Shown one piece after another: positions 8,130 through 16,264 of a stretch of 39,075 nt of DNA. The notes beneath the pieces are model-generated. The model searched no databases. It saw only the letters and a program-made list of their open reading frames with translations, and was not told the DNA's origin. The stretch is from SMWD01 sp002729875 (GTDB lineage: Bacteria > Pseudomonadota > Gammaproteobacteria > Steroidobacterales > GCA-2729495), in NCBI GenBank assembly GCA_036010905.1, contig DASCMH010000030.1, forward strand, positions 1 to 39,075, given 5' to 3'. A program made the translations under genes and the position numbers. Position 1 is the stretch's first letter. Each line of letters starts with the position of its first letter.

Positions 8130-10088
8130 ATGCAAACCTGGATCGCACTCACCGGCCTGGTTTTAACCTCTGCAGTCGCTCAGGATTGGCCCGATCATGG
8201 TGGCGACCGCGGCGGTTCACGCTTTTCACCGCTGACACACATTAACCGCGATAACATCCAGCAGCTAAAACCGGCCTGGGTTTTCCGCACGGGTAATGGC
8301 CAGGGTCCGATGCAACTCGGCGGATCCTATGGCTTGCAGGCTACGCCCATTCTGTTACCCGCAACAGCCGGAGGACACCTGGTTTTTTGCGATGCTTTTA
8401 ACCGGGTGTTTGCCTTGGACCCGGCGACCGGAGCGGAACGATGGCGTTACGACCCGGAAATCGCGCGGAAAGACCGCAATGCACAGTTCAAGTGTCGTGG
8501 CATTGCACAGTGGACCGACCAAAAGGCCGGACCCGGCACAGACTGCACTGTAAGAATTTTTCTTGCCACGCTGGATCAGCGACTGATAGCACTTGATGCC
8601 TTAACGGGAAACCCTTGCCTTACTTTTGGTCAACAGGGTGTTATTGAACTGGTGCCATTCATCGATCGCACACCGCCAGCAACCGACACGCCAAGTGTTC
8701 GCACGTATATGCCACCGGCCATTGTCGGCGACACGGTCATCGTCGGCTCATCGGTAGGCGCAAAATTTCGCCAGGCCAATGCGCCCAGCGGGGCAGTTCG
8801 CGCATTTGCCGCACAAGATGGCCAGCTCAGGTGGCAATTCGACCCCGTGCCCCGGAACCCGAATGACCCACAAGCAGAGAACTGGGATGCAGAGGCACTC
8901 ATCAATACAGGGGGCGGCAATGTCTGGAGCCTGATGTCGGTCGATGAAAAGCGCGACCTGGTATTTCTGCCGACATCCAGCGCATCACCAAATTATTATG
9001 GGGGCACACGGCCTGGCGACAACCGCTACGCCAACTCAATCGTTGCACTAAGAGGCAAGACGGGCAAAGTCGTATGGCATTACCAACTCGTACATCATGA
9101 CGTGTGGGACTGGGACTTGGCCTCCCAACCCATGCTCGTCGAAATACGCCGCGACGATGAACTCATACCGATCGTCATTCAGCTCACCAAGCAAGGACTT
9201 GTATTTGCATTTCATCGTGAAACAGGCAAGCCCCTGTTTCCGATTGAAGAGCGACCCGTCACAACAGACGGTGTCGAAGGCGACCTGCTATCACCGACCC
9301 AACCGTTCCCAACCGCACCACCCCCGCTGGTACAGACCGGGTTAACCACTGACGATGCATGGGGCTTCACCTTCTATGACAAGAATTATTGTCGACAAAA
9401 AATTGACTCGCTAAGACATGGTGAGTTATTTACACCACCCACGAAACGTGGCACCGCTATTCGTCCCGGCATGGTCAGCAACTGGGGAACGGGAGCTTTT
9501 GACGGTAGCAGAAACTTACTCATCACCAATGCCCAGAACATTCCCGGCTTTATTCGACTGGTACCTAACGAGGAAGTCAATCCACAAACTGCAAAACTGC
9601 CAATGGCCGGAATTCCCGGTGGACCGCCCGGATATATAAAAGGAACACCTTATGCGATCGAACGCGGCGTACCGCAATTGTTCTCACCATTCGGCGCACC
9701 GTGCACCAAACCACCGTGGTATTCGCTGGTAGCAATTGATATGCAGGCCGGAAAGATCATGTGGTCCGTAGCGTTGGGCACTCTCGACAAACTTATCCCC
9801 TTACCGCTACCTCTGAAGTATGGCGCTCCGGGTATCGGCGGACCAATTGCGACTGCCGGCGGGCTGATATTCATCGGCGCCACATCTGATGAGAAATTTC
9901 GCGCCTTCGATATCGACAACGGTACGCAATTGTGGCAGTGGGAACTGCCGACCGCAGCGATGGCAACCCCGATGACCTATGAAACAGATGGTCGGCAATT
10001 CGTTGTGGTGGCAGCTGGCGGACATCACGCCTACTACCGGCAAAAAGTTGCAGACTACCTGATAGCTTTTGCTTTAGAAGCCAATTAG
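8130..10088 (+). CDS. PQQ-dependent dehydrogenase, glucose/polyol type, without membrane anchor
   Basis: The 652-residue eight-bladed propeller quinoprotein resembles membrane glucose dehydrogenase. Visible signatures are DWPDHGGDRGGSRFSPLTHI (~19-38), blade motifs ALDPATGAERWRY and ALDALTGNPC, WHYQLVHHDVWDWDLASQP (~315-333), NWGTGAFDGSRN, and the final GGPIATAGGLIFIGATSDE blade. It oxidises an alcohol or sugar in the periplasm with PQQ and passes electrons to quinone or cytochrome. The N-terminus is only a short signal peptide (MQTWIALTGLVLTSAVAQ). The five-helix quinone-binding anchor of classical mGDH is absent. It follows the M28 gene by 3 bases and ends an operon that also encodes a DoxX-like membrane protein. 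No PQQ biosynthesis genes are in the window. Confidence 0.92.
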   Translation: MQTWIALTGLVLTSAVAQDWPDHGGDRGGSRFSPLTHINRDNIQQLKPAWVFRTGNGQGPMQLGGSYGLQATPILLPATAGGHLVFCDAFNRVFALDPATGAERWRYDPEIARKDRNAQFKCRGIAQWTDQKAGPGTDCTVRIFLATLDQRLIALDALTGNPCLTFGQQGVIELVPFIDRTPPATDTPSVRTYMPPAIVGDTVIVGSSVGAKFRQANAPSGAVRAFAAQDGQLRWQFDPVPRNPNDPQAENWDAEALINTGGGNVWSLMSVDEKRDLVFLPTSSASPNYYGGTRPGDNRYANSIVALRGKTGKVVWHYQLVHHDVWDWDLASQPMLVEIRRDDELIPIVIQLTKQGLVFAFHRETGKPLFPIEERPVTTDGVEGDLLSPTQPFPTAPPPLVQTGLTTDDAWGFTFYDKNYCRQKIDSLRHGELFTPPTKRGTAIRPGMVSNWGTGAFDGSRNLLITNAQNIPGFIRLVPNEEVNPQTAKLPMAGIPGGPPGYIKGTPYAIERGVPQLFSPFGAPCTKPPWYSLVAIDMQAGKIMWSVALGTLDKLIPLPLPLKYGAPGIGGPIATAGGLIFIGATSDEKFRAFDIDNGTQLWQWELPTAAMATPMTYETDGRQFVVVAAGGHHAYYRQKVADYLIAFALEAN

Positions 10089-10148
10089 ACATTTCAGAAA
10101 GTCCGGAAAAAGCGGGAACCATTCCCTACCAGGAATTTGAAATCAATC

Positions 10149-10406
10149 TTATTGCATTAGCGTTTTGCGATGCTTCGTAGCCCGAACCATCGCCGCCGGT
10201 AACTTTTGCTCCTGTAATCGATATACCTGATCAAGTGAAGGATCATCGGCCCAACGCAAACTCAGCCCGCCTTGCAGAAATACGAAATCTTCAGGCAATT
10301 TAATTTCGACACGCCCGATACTCGCAGCGACAACGTCCAGTGGTGAACCCCGATACCCGAACACGAAGCCGCCGGCTCTGTGAACGCAACCAGCCAATCG
10401 TAACAA
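10149..10406 (-). CDS. Small ORF, possible gene remnant (85 aa)
   Basis: This ORF fills most of the 374-base gap between two convergent genes, 56 bases downstream of the double alpha/beta-hydrolase. It has a TTG start without a convincing SD and an in-frame stop two codons upstream. The translation reads like ordinary protein (GGFVFGYRGSPLDVVAASI, then KLPEDFVFLQGGLSLRW, then an amphipathic helix LDQVYRLQEQKLPAAMVRA) with normal codon use. I do not recognise it. It may be the remaining 3' end of a decayed gene or a chance ORF. No intrinsic terminator is visible in the gap. Confidence 0.3.
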   Translation of the reverse strand: MLRLAGCVHRAGGFVFGYRGSPLDVVAASIGRVEIKLPEDFVFLQGGLSLRWADDPSLDQVYRLQEQKLPAAMVRATKHRKTLMQ

Positions 10407-10462
10407 TAATTAATCCCTATCGTGAATTTGTTCGGTCTGCCACAAAATTCGCCTTACCGGAC

Positions 10463-12151
10463 TTAGGACGAAAGCATCACTGCCAGTATCGCGCCCCATT
10501 TCGCAGGGCTGTCGGGTAAAACTGAAAAAGGCAACCCCGTTCGGGTCGCCAATGTCTCTGTGATTGCGTACCAGGGACTCCGGGGAGTTGCACACAGGGA
10601 AATTTTTTCGCGGCTTACCGTGAGCTTATCCAACAGCGGGTAGGCCAGTTGGTCACGCAACAGTTCCTGCCAGGCGCCCTCCGCCTTCAGGTACTCGGTA
10701 ACCTCCAGTTGCAGACACCCGTTATCCAGTTCCGGTTCCTGCCAGTGGATACCCTGTTGATCACGCTGGAACCATGGGAAGTACAAGCGACTGTCGCGAA
10801 CCATGTGCCAGCAGTGCAACAGGTGTCCGCCAAACCAGTCCGGCTGAAATGACGGCAGGCCGGACTCACGCCACGCATCGGCCTGTTCTGCATCCAACTC
10901 CGGTGGATGCACCAACGCCAGCCGGCCGACACGGTCCGGGTGACGGTTCGCTATTTCCAGCGCCAGCAATGCACCACCTTCCACACCGACCAGTTCAACA
11001 ACCGGCAGATCAAGCTTGTCCAGAACCATGAGAACCAGCGCCGCACAGGTTGCCATCGTGATACCGCCGGGATCCGGAGCGCATTCGGTTTCACCATGAC
11101 CGGGCAGATCGATCGCCAGGACACTGCGGGTTTCAGCCAGTCCCGCGGCGATGGAAGCAACCGTCGCACTCGAGCCTCCGGCACCATGCAGAACGACAAC
11201 AGGCGTGGCCGAATCCTGCCCGCCACGCTTGATCAATACTGAACCCCCTTGCGTCTCAACCCGCTGGTTCCATAAACGTCCCGGCACCGGCCTGGTCGCC
11301 GGTATTGCGGGCAGTCCGTCACCGGTATGCACCCGGACTTGCGCCAGACAGCGTTCCAGGGACTCCTCCAGCGTATCTGATTTAGTGATAAGTACGCAGT
11401 CCGGTGCATCGGTAAGGCGTGCCAAATGTGGCTGGATAGGATCCCAGGTAGCCGACGTAATCAACCCGGATACTTTCAGTTCCGGCACGATGCGTTCGGC
11501 ATGAAACGTGAATGCCGCCCGGTACGCGACATGATAGTGTTTCCCGGCTCGGAGAAATTCCTGAATACTGATCTGCTGGTACTCGGGTGATGGCATTGGA
11601 AAATCCATACGCCCGTCCAGCGTATGGTTATGCCACGGAAAGAAAATGGTCTGTTCGCGGTTCTTGGCCCAGGCCCAGGCCAGGTGGCCACCATCCCAGC
11701 GCGGTTCGAAGCGCGGCATATAGACGGCGAGGATCTCCTCAAGTTCCTGCTCTGTGGGTACGACGATGCCATTGCAGGCGAAACTCGTCACCCGGTCGGG
11801 ATAACCGTGCGCGAGGGCAACACCGATCATGCCCCCGGTATGAAACCCGTAAACACCGAAGCGACCGGCGCCGATGGCGTCCATGAATTCTATCGCTGCG
11901 GCGGCAAAATCACTCAACTCCGCCCTGTCGACACCTAATGGATCCGACAACCCATAGCCCGGGGAATCCGGCGCCACGATGGTAAAATACTCACTCCACC
12001 TGTCTATCAGTGAAACCAGTTCGCGCGAGGATTGCGGGGACTGGTGCAGCATCAGCAGCAACGGCCCGCTGCCCGCACGCCGGTAATGCACCTGCCGTAT
12101 CCCCCACTGACCATGCAGCGTTACGAATTGTTGGCGTATTTTTTTATCCAC
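10463..12151 (-). CDS. Tandem alpha/beta-hydrolase-fold protein with non-Ser nucleophile elbows
   Basis: The 562-residue protein consists of two alpha/beta-hydrolase domains (~1-275 and ~300-562). Domain 1 has LLLMLHQSPQSS (oxyanion strand), APDSPGYGLSDP, and an elbow G102-F-H104-T-G106. Domain 2 has VVVLHGAGGSS, AIDLPGHGE, and an elbow G389-V-E391-G-G393. Neither elbow has the Ser, Cys or Asp nucleophile, and I see no C-terminal G-H-x-P catalytic His in either half. The lids are homologous: WDGGHL..W...R then FPW in domain 1 (GGHL at 154, FPW at 171), and WFGGHL..W...R then FPW in domain 2 (441 and 458), with identical 17-residue spacing. It therefore arose by internal duplication. GTG start; no signal peptide. 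It may bind a ligand rather than hydrolyse one. Confidence 0.82.
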   Translation of the reverse strand: MDKKIRQQFVTLHGQWGIRQVHYRRAGSGPLLLMLHQSPQSSRELVSLIDRWSEYFTIVAPDSPGYGLSDPLGVDRAELSDFAAAAIEFMDAIGAGRFGVYGFHTGGMIGVALAHGYPDRVTSFACNGIVVPTEQELEEILAVYMPRFEPRWDGGHLAWAWAKNREQTIFFPWHNHTLDGRMDFPMPSPEYQQISIQEFLRAGKHYHVAYRAAFTFHAERIVPELKVSGLITSATWDPIQPHLARLTDAPDCVLITKSDTLEESLERCLAQVRVHTGDGLPAIPATRPVPGRLWNQRVETQGGSVLIKRGGQDSATPVVVLHGAGGSSATVASIAAGLAETRSVLAIDLPGHGETECAPDPGGITMATCAALVLMVLDKLDLPVVELVGVEGGALLALEIANRHPDRVGRLALVHPPELDAEQADAWRESGLPSFQPDWFGGHLLHCWHMVRDSRLYFPWFQRDQQGIHWQEPELDNGCLQLEVTEYLKAEGAWQELLRDQLAYPLLDKLTVSREKISLCATPRSPWYAITETLATRTGLPFSVLPDSPAKWGAILAVMLSS

Positions 12152-12243
12152 GTATCAATTGATCCTAACAGACAGACCACCAGCCACAGCATCCTGGATA
12201 TTCAGGAGAAAAAAATCCTGATTGGCTGCTGTTGGGCGGACTG

Positions 12244-13083
12244 TCAGGTGGATTCAGTCATCGGCAGCACCAGGAGGTTAGCGTCCAGCGTATCGATAAC
12301 CTTTGCAGCAGTGTGGCCGACATCACGTTTCGTACTCTGTTTACCGACCCTGGCAATAACGACCAGATCCGCACCAATTTCCTTTGCGATCTTGATGATG
12401 GCCTCGGCGGGAGCGCCCATTTCGGCTCTGACCTGATTCCTTGGAAGGCCGCAGCGATCCGCAAATTTCTGCCGATCCGGATAGTGAAAATCATCCTTAT
12501 AAGCGGTCACAACATGCAGTTCCGCATCAAAACCGGTCGCTATTCCACGTGCTGTCTGAATAATCAACTCGTTTGCCTCGGTATAAACCTGTTTCTCCGT
12601 GCGGTGTTTGATCGCCGCCAGCACCTTGGCCGGCCGCCGGGCTGATGCAGTCTTTACCAGGTAGACAGGACAAACCAGGTCACGAAGCAATTGCCAGTCG
12701 GAAGCCTCCCGAAACAATCGCCGCCGCCTGTTCAGTGGCGACCTTGCCTTGATGGCCAACTGGCAGTCCTGCCTTGCGACCGCCGCAACTGTAGCCGCTC
12801 GCCAGTTCTCGCTGATTTCGACTTCTGTATCAACACTTAGCCCTAAAGCACGACTTGGCGCCACCAGGCGTTCTATCCAGTCCGCAACCCGTTGCCTGGC
12901 GTCTGCATGAGACTGCTCCGGCTCAACCCCGGCTTCTGCCCGGATTGATTTTTCATGTATGGAGCAATACACATGTAATGCAGCTTTAGTGCCTCGCTGC
13001 GCAATTGATTCAGCCATGAGCAGGGAAGACTGCTCCAGGGTGGTCGGATCCAATATGACGAAAACCTTATCTATATCAGCCAT
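12244..13083 (-). CDS. Universal stress protein, tandem UspA domains (UspE-like)
   Basis: The product is 279 residues from ATG 13083, which has SD GGAG about 7 bases upstream. A longer frame from 13143 would add an unlikely N-terminus. Domain 1 (~1-145) starts with IDKVFVILDPTTLEQSSLL and ends CPVYLVKTAS. Domain 2 (~150-279) starts KVLAAIKHRTEKQ and contains VRAEMGAPAEAIIKIAKEIGADLVVIA and the final NLLVLP strand. This two-domain layout is that of E. coli UspE, a cytoplasmic stress and adhesion/motility factor. The strict ATP-binding G-x2-G-x9-G(S/T) motif is not clear in domain 2 (ARVGKQSTKRDVGHTAAKVI), so nucleotide binding is uncertain. It lies 92 bases before the double hydrolase gene, in the same direction. 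Confidence 0.87.
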   Translation of the reverse strand: MADIDKVFVILDPTTLEQSSLLMAESIAQRGTKAALHVYCSIHEKSIRAEAGVEPEQSHADARQRVADWIERLVAPSRALGLSVDTEVEISENWRAATVAAVARQDCQLAIKARSPLNRRRRLFREASDWQLLRDLVCPVYLVKTASARRPAKVLAAIKHRTEKQVYTEANELIIQTARGIATGFDAELHVVTAYKDDFHYPDRQKFADRCGLPRNQVRAEMGAPAEAIIKIAKEIGADLVVIARVGKQSTKRDVGHTAAKVIDTLDANLLVLPMTEST

Positions 13084-13258
13084 TCTGTACTCCAAATTCA
13101 GTGTTACGACTTTTGACCCGTTCGGCAGCGTGCCATATCGCAATATATTATTGCCGAAACTGGCAGTTTAAACAAAACCCAACCTGTTTTTGTGCCTGAT
13201 GTCTTTAACAATCAATTGGATCAGCGCGTGGAAGATATGCCGTTAATAATCATAATTG

Positions 13259-13273
13259 CCTGACAGCGTCAGG
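13259..13273. other. Short hairpin downstream of the flavocytochrome gene
   Basis: CCTGAC-AGC-GTCAGG forms a perfect 6-bp stem with a 3-base loop. On the minus strand it follows the flavocytochrome stop by about 34 bases and is followed by AT-rich sequence without a clean T-run. It could be a weak terminator for the operon, or an operator near the stress-protein gene. Confidence 0.3.
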
Positions 13274-13306
13274 ATTCCGGATAAGAACAAATAACCGGGT
13301 CACAAC

Positions 13307-15103
13307 CTAGTTACCGTGGCAATGAGTACAGATATCAGTTGCCCGACCGAGTTCCCGATGATGATGAACCGGCGCATACGGAAAAAAATCCTCATGACAG
13401 GTGATACAGGTCATCTGCTCGGTGAGCACCATGGTATGTGACCACTGAAAATGGCGGTAGCCGACACGATTTTGCCGTACAAGAACGGACAGATCGTGAC
13501 ATCCGGCGCAGACTTCATTACTTCGGTCTGTAACCGGCATTGGCGGCAACGCAAGTCCCGGCAACGACGGTGATTCCTGCACAACCGGCTGACCCGCAAG
13601 CTCTGCGGCCATTTTCCGGCCGGCCATACGCCCGGTCACAATCGACGGGCCAAGATGGGTTCCTTCCAGTGCAGCCCGACCGTTAATCCCGGCAAACCCG
13701 CTGGCCTCTCCGGCAGCATAAAGTCCCGGTATAACGGTTCCATAGACATCAACAACCCGGGCCGCCGCATCGATCCGAATACCCCCCATGGTCTTACGCG
13801 CCAGGATAAAACGCTTGACGGCATAATACGGCGGCTGATCGATTTTCTTCGCACCACTGCAAAGCGATATTTCGCCCTCTTGCAACTCACCCTGCTCTGC
13901 CATTCTTTCCACCAGGGTGTTGTAACCATTAACCGATTGTGACAGCCGGTTCGCATCGATACCCATCTCAGCGGCCAGTTCATCCAGGTTTGCGGCTGTT
14001 TTGACCAGTCCCGGACTACCGAAAATCAGCCGTTCGGTCCTTTCCTTTGTCCAACCCGAACCGGAGACGATAAAAAACTTTTTGCCGCGTGAATCAAAAA
14101 TATCCCAATGGCTGTCACCCGGCTGATCAAGCATCGCCGCCAGGTTATCCCGTGATGATGTGCACTCATTGACAAATCGTTCGCCGCGCATATTGACCCA
14201 TACTTCACGCCCCGGGGGTATTTGCAACACACTGATCCCACGTGTCTGACCAGGATAGCGGGGATCAGGAATCCCGGTAACATAGTTCCACTGATGATCA
14301 AGGCGCTCGATTGTTGCCCCGCTAGCGCGCGCCAGGTCCAGCCCTGATCCTCGGGAGTTCCATCCCGAGCCGGCCAGAAGCTGCTCCGGAGCGGGCAAAT
14401 CAGCACGCCAGTTCCTGCGCACCGCATCGAGATTGCTTTGCAAGCCACCCGTTGCAATCAGCACGGCACCGGCAATATATTCCCGTACCTCACCCGTGCG
14501 CAGATCGGTGGCCCTGACGCCAACCACACGACCGTTTTCGCGAAGCAACTCATCTGCACGCGTATTAAAGGCAAATCGAACCGCCGGTTCCTCTAGTACC
14601 GCCCGATAAACCGGCATCACCAAACCCAATCCCTGGTTGCGAACAAAATGATAGCGCGGCACCGAGTTACCGGGCGGCGGCACGACCGCCGAAAACTGTG
14701 CGCCCAGATCCGTTAGCCAGGTATAAATTTCTTCACTTGAGTGATCTACGTAATAACGCACCCATTCTTCGTTATTGTCCTCTCCCCAGGTCATGAAGTC
14801 GGAAAAAGCCAGATCGGGAGAATCTGCAATACCCCGCTTGCGCTGCAAAGGTGTATCGACAATAGACAAACCGCCGGAAGAAATAATCGCGTGCCCGCCG
14901 AACACCGACAGCATATCGATAACCAGCACCGATCGCCCGGCACGCGCCGCTTCCAGTGCAGCGGAAAGGCCAGAAATACCGGCGCCGATAATCAGGATAT
15001 CGGCATCAGGTTGCTTTGCTGGTAAAGCGTTATCCCGGCAACCCGTGAAGCCTAAAAGGACAACTAATAGAGCGAAGTAACAAGTAAGATCTTTTGCTCT
15101 CAC
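13307..15103 (-). CDS. Flavocytochrome c lipoprotein: FAD-dependent reductase with C-terminal triheme tail
   Basis: The 598-residue protein (GTG start) has a lipoprotein-like signal (VVLLGFTGC, Cys22), so it is probably anchored in a membrane facing the periplasm. The flavin domain (FAD_binding_2/fumarate reductase type) begins ILIIGAGISGLSAALEA (GxGxxG at 40-45) with acidic D63. It continues with MRGERFVNECTSSRD, KTMGGIRID and AAGEASGFAGINGRAALEGT, which fit the substrate and FAD sites of the fumarate reductase/3-ketosteroid dehydrogenase superfamily. The last 67 residues carry three c-type heme sites: CAGCH (532), CITCH (566), CTHCH (592), with extra His for axial ligation. In Shewanella Fcc3 the hemes are N-terminal; here the order is reversed. 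It probably reduces an unsaturated organic acceptor. It is the last gene of the MFS/TolB-like operon. Confidence 0.9.
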   Translation of the reverse strand: MRAKDLTCYFALLVVLLGFTGCRDNALPAKQPDADILIIGAGISGLSAALEAARAGRSVLVIDMLSVFGGHAIISSGGLSIVDTPLQRKRGIADSPDLAFSDFMTWGEDNNEEWVRYYVDHSSEEIYTWLTDLGAQFSAVVPPPGNSVPRYHFVRNQGLGLVMPVYRAVLEEPAVRFAFNTRADELLRENGRVVGVRATDLRTGEVREYIAGAVLIATGGLQSNLDAVRRNWRADLPAPEQLLAGSGWNSRGSGLDLARASGATIERLDHQWNYVTGIPDPRYPGQTRGISVLQIPPGREVWVNMRGERFVNECTSSRDNLAAMLDQPGDSHWDIFDSRGKKFFIVSGSGWTKERTERLIFGSPGLVKTAANLDELAAEMGIDANRLSQSVNGYNTLVERMAEQGELQEGEISLCSGAKKIDQPPYYAVKRFILARKTMGGIRIDAAARVVDVYGTVIPGLYAAGEASGFAGINGRAALEGTHLGPSIVTGRMAGRKMAAELAGQPVVQESPSLPGLALPPMPVTDRSNEVCAGCHDLSVLVRQNRVGYRHFQWSHTMVLTEQMTCITCHEDFFPYAPVHHHRELGRATDICTHCHGN

Positions 15104-15143
15104 TCCAATCGCCCTTGTTGCGAATATTTGTAGCGCATTCGCT

Positions 15144-16241
15144 TTAGTCCATTACAGTTACCGGCGGCACTCCGGAAAAATTCTCGGGGCCGAGGTGCAG
15201 CGATGAAACATCCATTACCCAGGTATAAATACCGCCTCTGAATCCTTCCCCTTCGGCTCTTGCAAACAACATTTTCTTACCGTCAGGTGACAAGGCCGGG
15301 AGCCCGTCAAAACCCGGATTGTAGGTCAGGCGCAAAGGCTCGCCACCCCTCAGGTCACCGAGAAAGATTTCCCAGTTTTCATCTTCCGCGATACGCACAA
15401 ACACATAGTGTTTCCCATCCGGGGCCGGATATGGCGCCCAGTTCATATCCCGGTCAAAGGTGCGTGGTGTAAGCGAACTGCCATCATGTTTTATCGTAAA
15501 AACCGTCATCGGTGTCGGTGTAATCTCACCGAACTCACTGCGCTTCCAGGCTCTAAACATGACGGTCTCGTTGTCGGACATATAGAAAGGCGCACCTTCC
15601 TGCCAGTCTTCGGTAAAGGTAATCTGAATTTCATCCGAACCGTCCGGACGCATACGCCATAAATCCATTTTGCCGGCTATCTGCCGGCCGAAAACAACCC
15701 ATTCACCGTCCGGCGACACCGATACTTCAGCCTCATACCACTTGTTATCGGTTAACCGTCGGACATTTCCTCCCTGCAGATCGGATATATAAAGCTCGGC
15801 ACCCTGCGGATAGTTTCTTTCATCGAACCAGTCACCAACCGGCATTTCCATATTGTCGCGAGTCGATGTCCAGACAACCTGCTGCTGGTTCGGGAAATAG
15901 TACGAACACCCATCCTGTCCGCGATCATTGATACGAACGATATCCTCTCCCTGATCGGTGAACAGGTAGGTCAGCGTACCGTCACCACCCCGCCCACCGG
16001 GCTTCTGCGCATCAGGATCCTGTACCTGGGCAATTACATGCAGACTATCCATCGCATAATAGGCCTCGGCCGCCTTGCCAATATTAGGTATTTTCCATAC
16101 GGGCAATTCTTTGGATACAGCACCATCAACCAGCAATTCATCTGCAGCGCAAACCATCGAATCCGGTGACGTTAATAAGACCAGTGCCAATACACAACAG
16201 AGACTTCCATAGCGCATGCTATTGCGGGTGACAATCATCAT
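15144..16241 (-). CDS. Exported TolB-like (PD40) beta-propeller protein, copy A
   Basis: The start is ATG 16241 with SD GGGAGA; a longer frame from 16361 would overlap the MFS gene. The product is 365 residues with a signal peptide ending about VCAADE. The body is a WD40-like PD40 propeller: GAELYISDLQGGNVRRLTDN, VSVSPDGEWVVFGRQI, LWRMRPDGSDEIQITFTEDW, and PALSPDGKKMLFAR. It is clearly homologous to the two plus-strand copies at 33425 and 34584. All three share ELPV..IPN, GQD.CS, NWAPYPA.DG and GPE/D near the end. Such propellers bind peptides or sugars in the periplasm. I see no catalytic motif. It sits 23 bases after the MFS gene and 40 bases before the flavocytochrome, so it is probably the middle gene of one operon. 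Confidence 0.88.
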   Translation of the reverse strand: MMIVTRNSMRYGSLCCVLALVLLTSPDSMVCAADELLVDGAVSKELPVWKIPNIGKAAEAYYAMDSLHVIAQVQDPDAQKPGGRGGDGTLTYLFTDQGEDIVRINDRGQDGCSYYFPNQQQVVWTSTRDNMEMPVGDWFDERNYPQGAELYISDLQGGNVRRLTDNKWYEAEVSVSPDGEWVVFGRQIAGKMDLWRMRPDGSDEIQITFTEDWQEGAPFYMSDNETVMFRAWKRSEFGEITPTPMTVFTIKHDGSSLTPRTFDRDMNWAPYPAPDGKHYVFVRIAEDENWEIFLGDLRGGEPLRLTYNPGFDGLPALSPDGKKMLFARAEGEGFRGGIYTWVMDVSSLHLGPENFSGVPPVTVMD

Positions 16242-16264
16242 TATTATTCTCCCATTACCCACCA

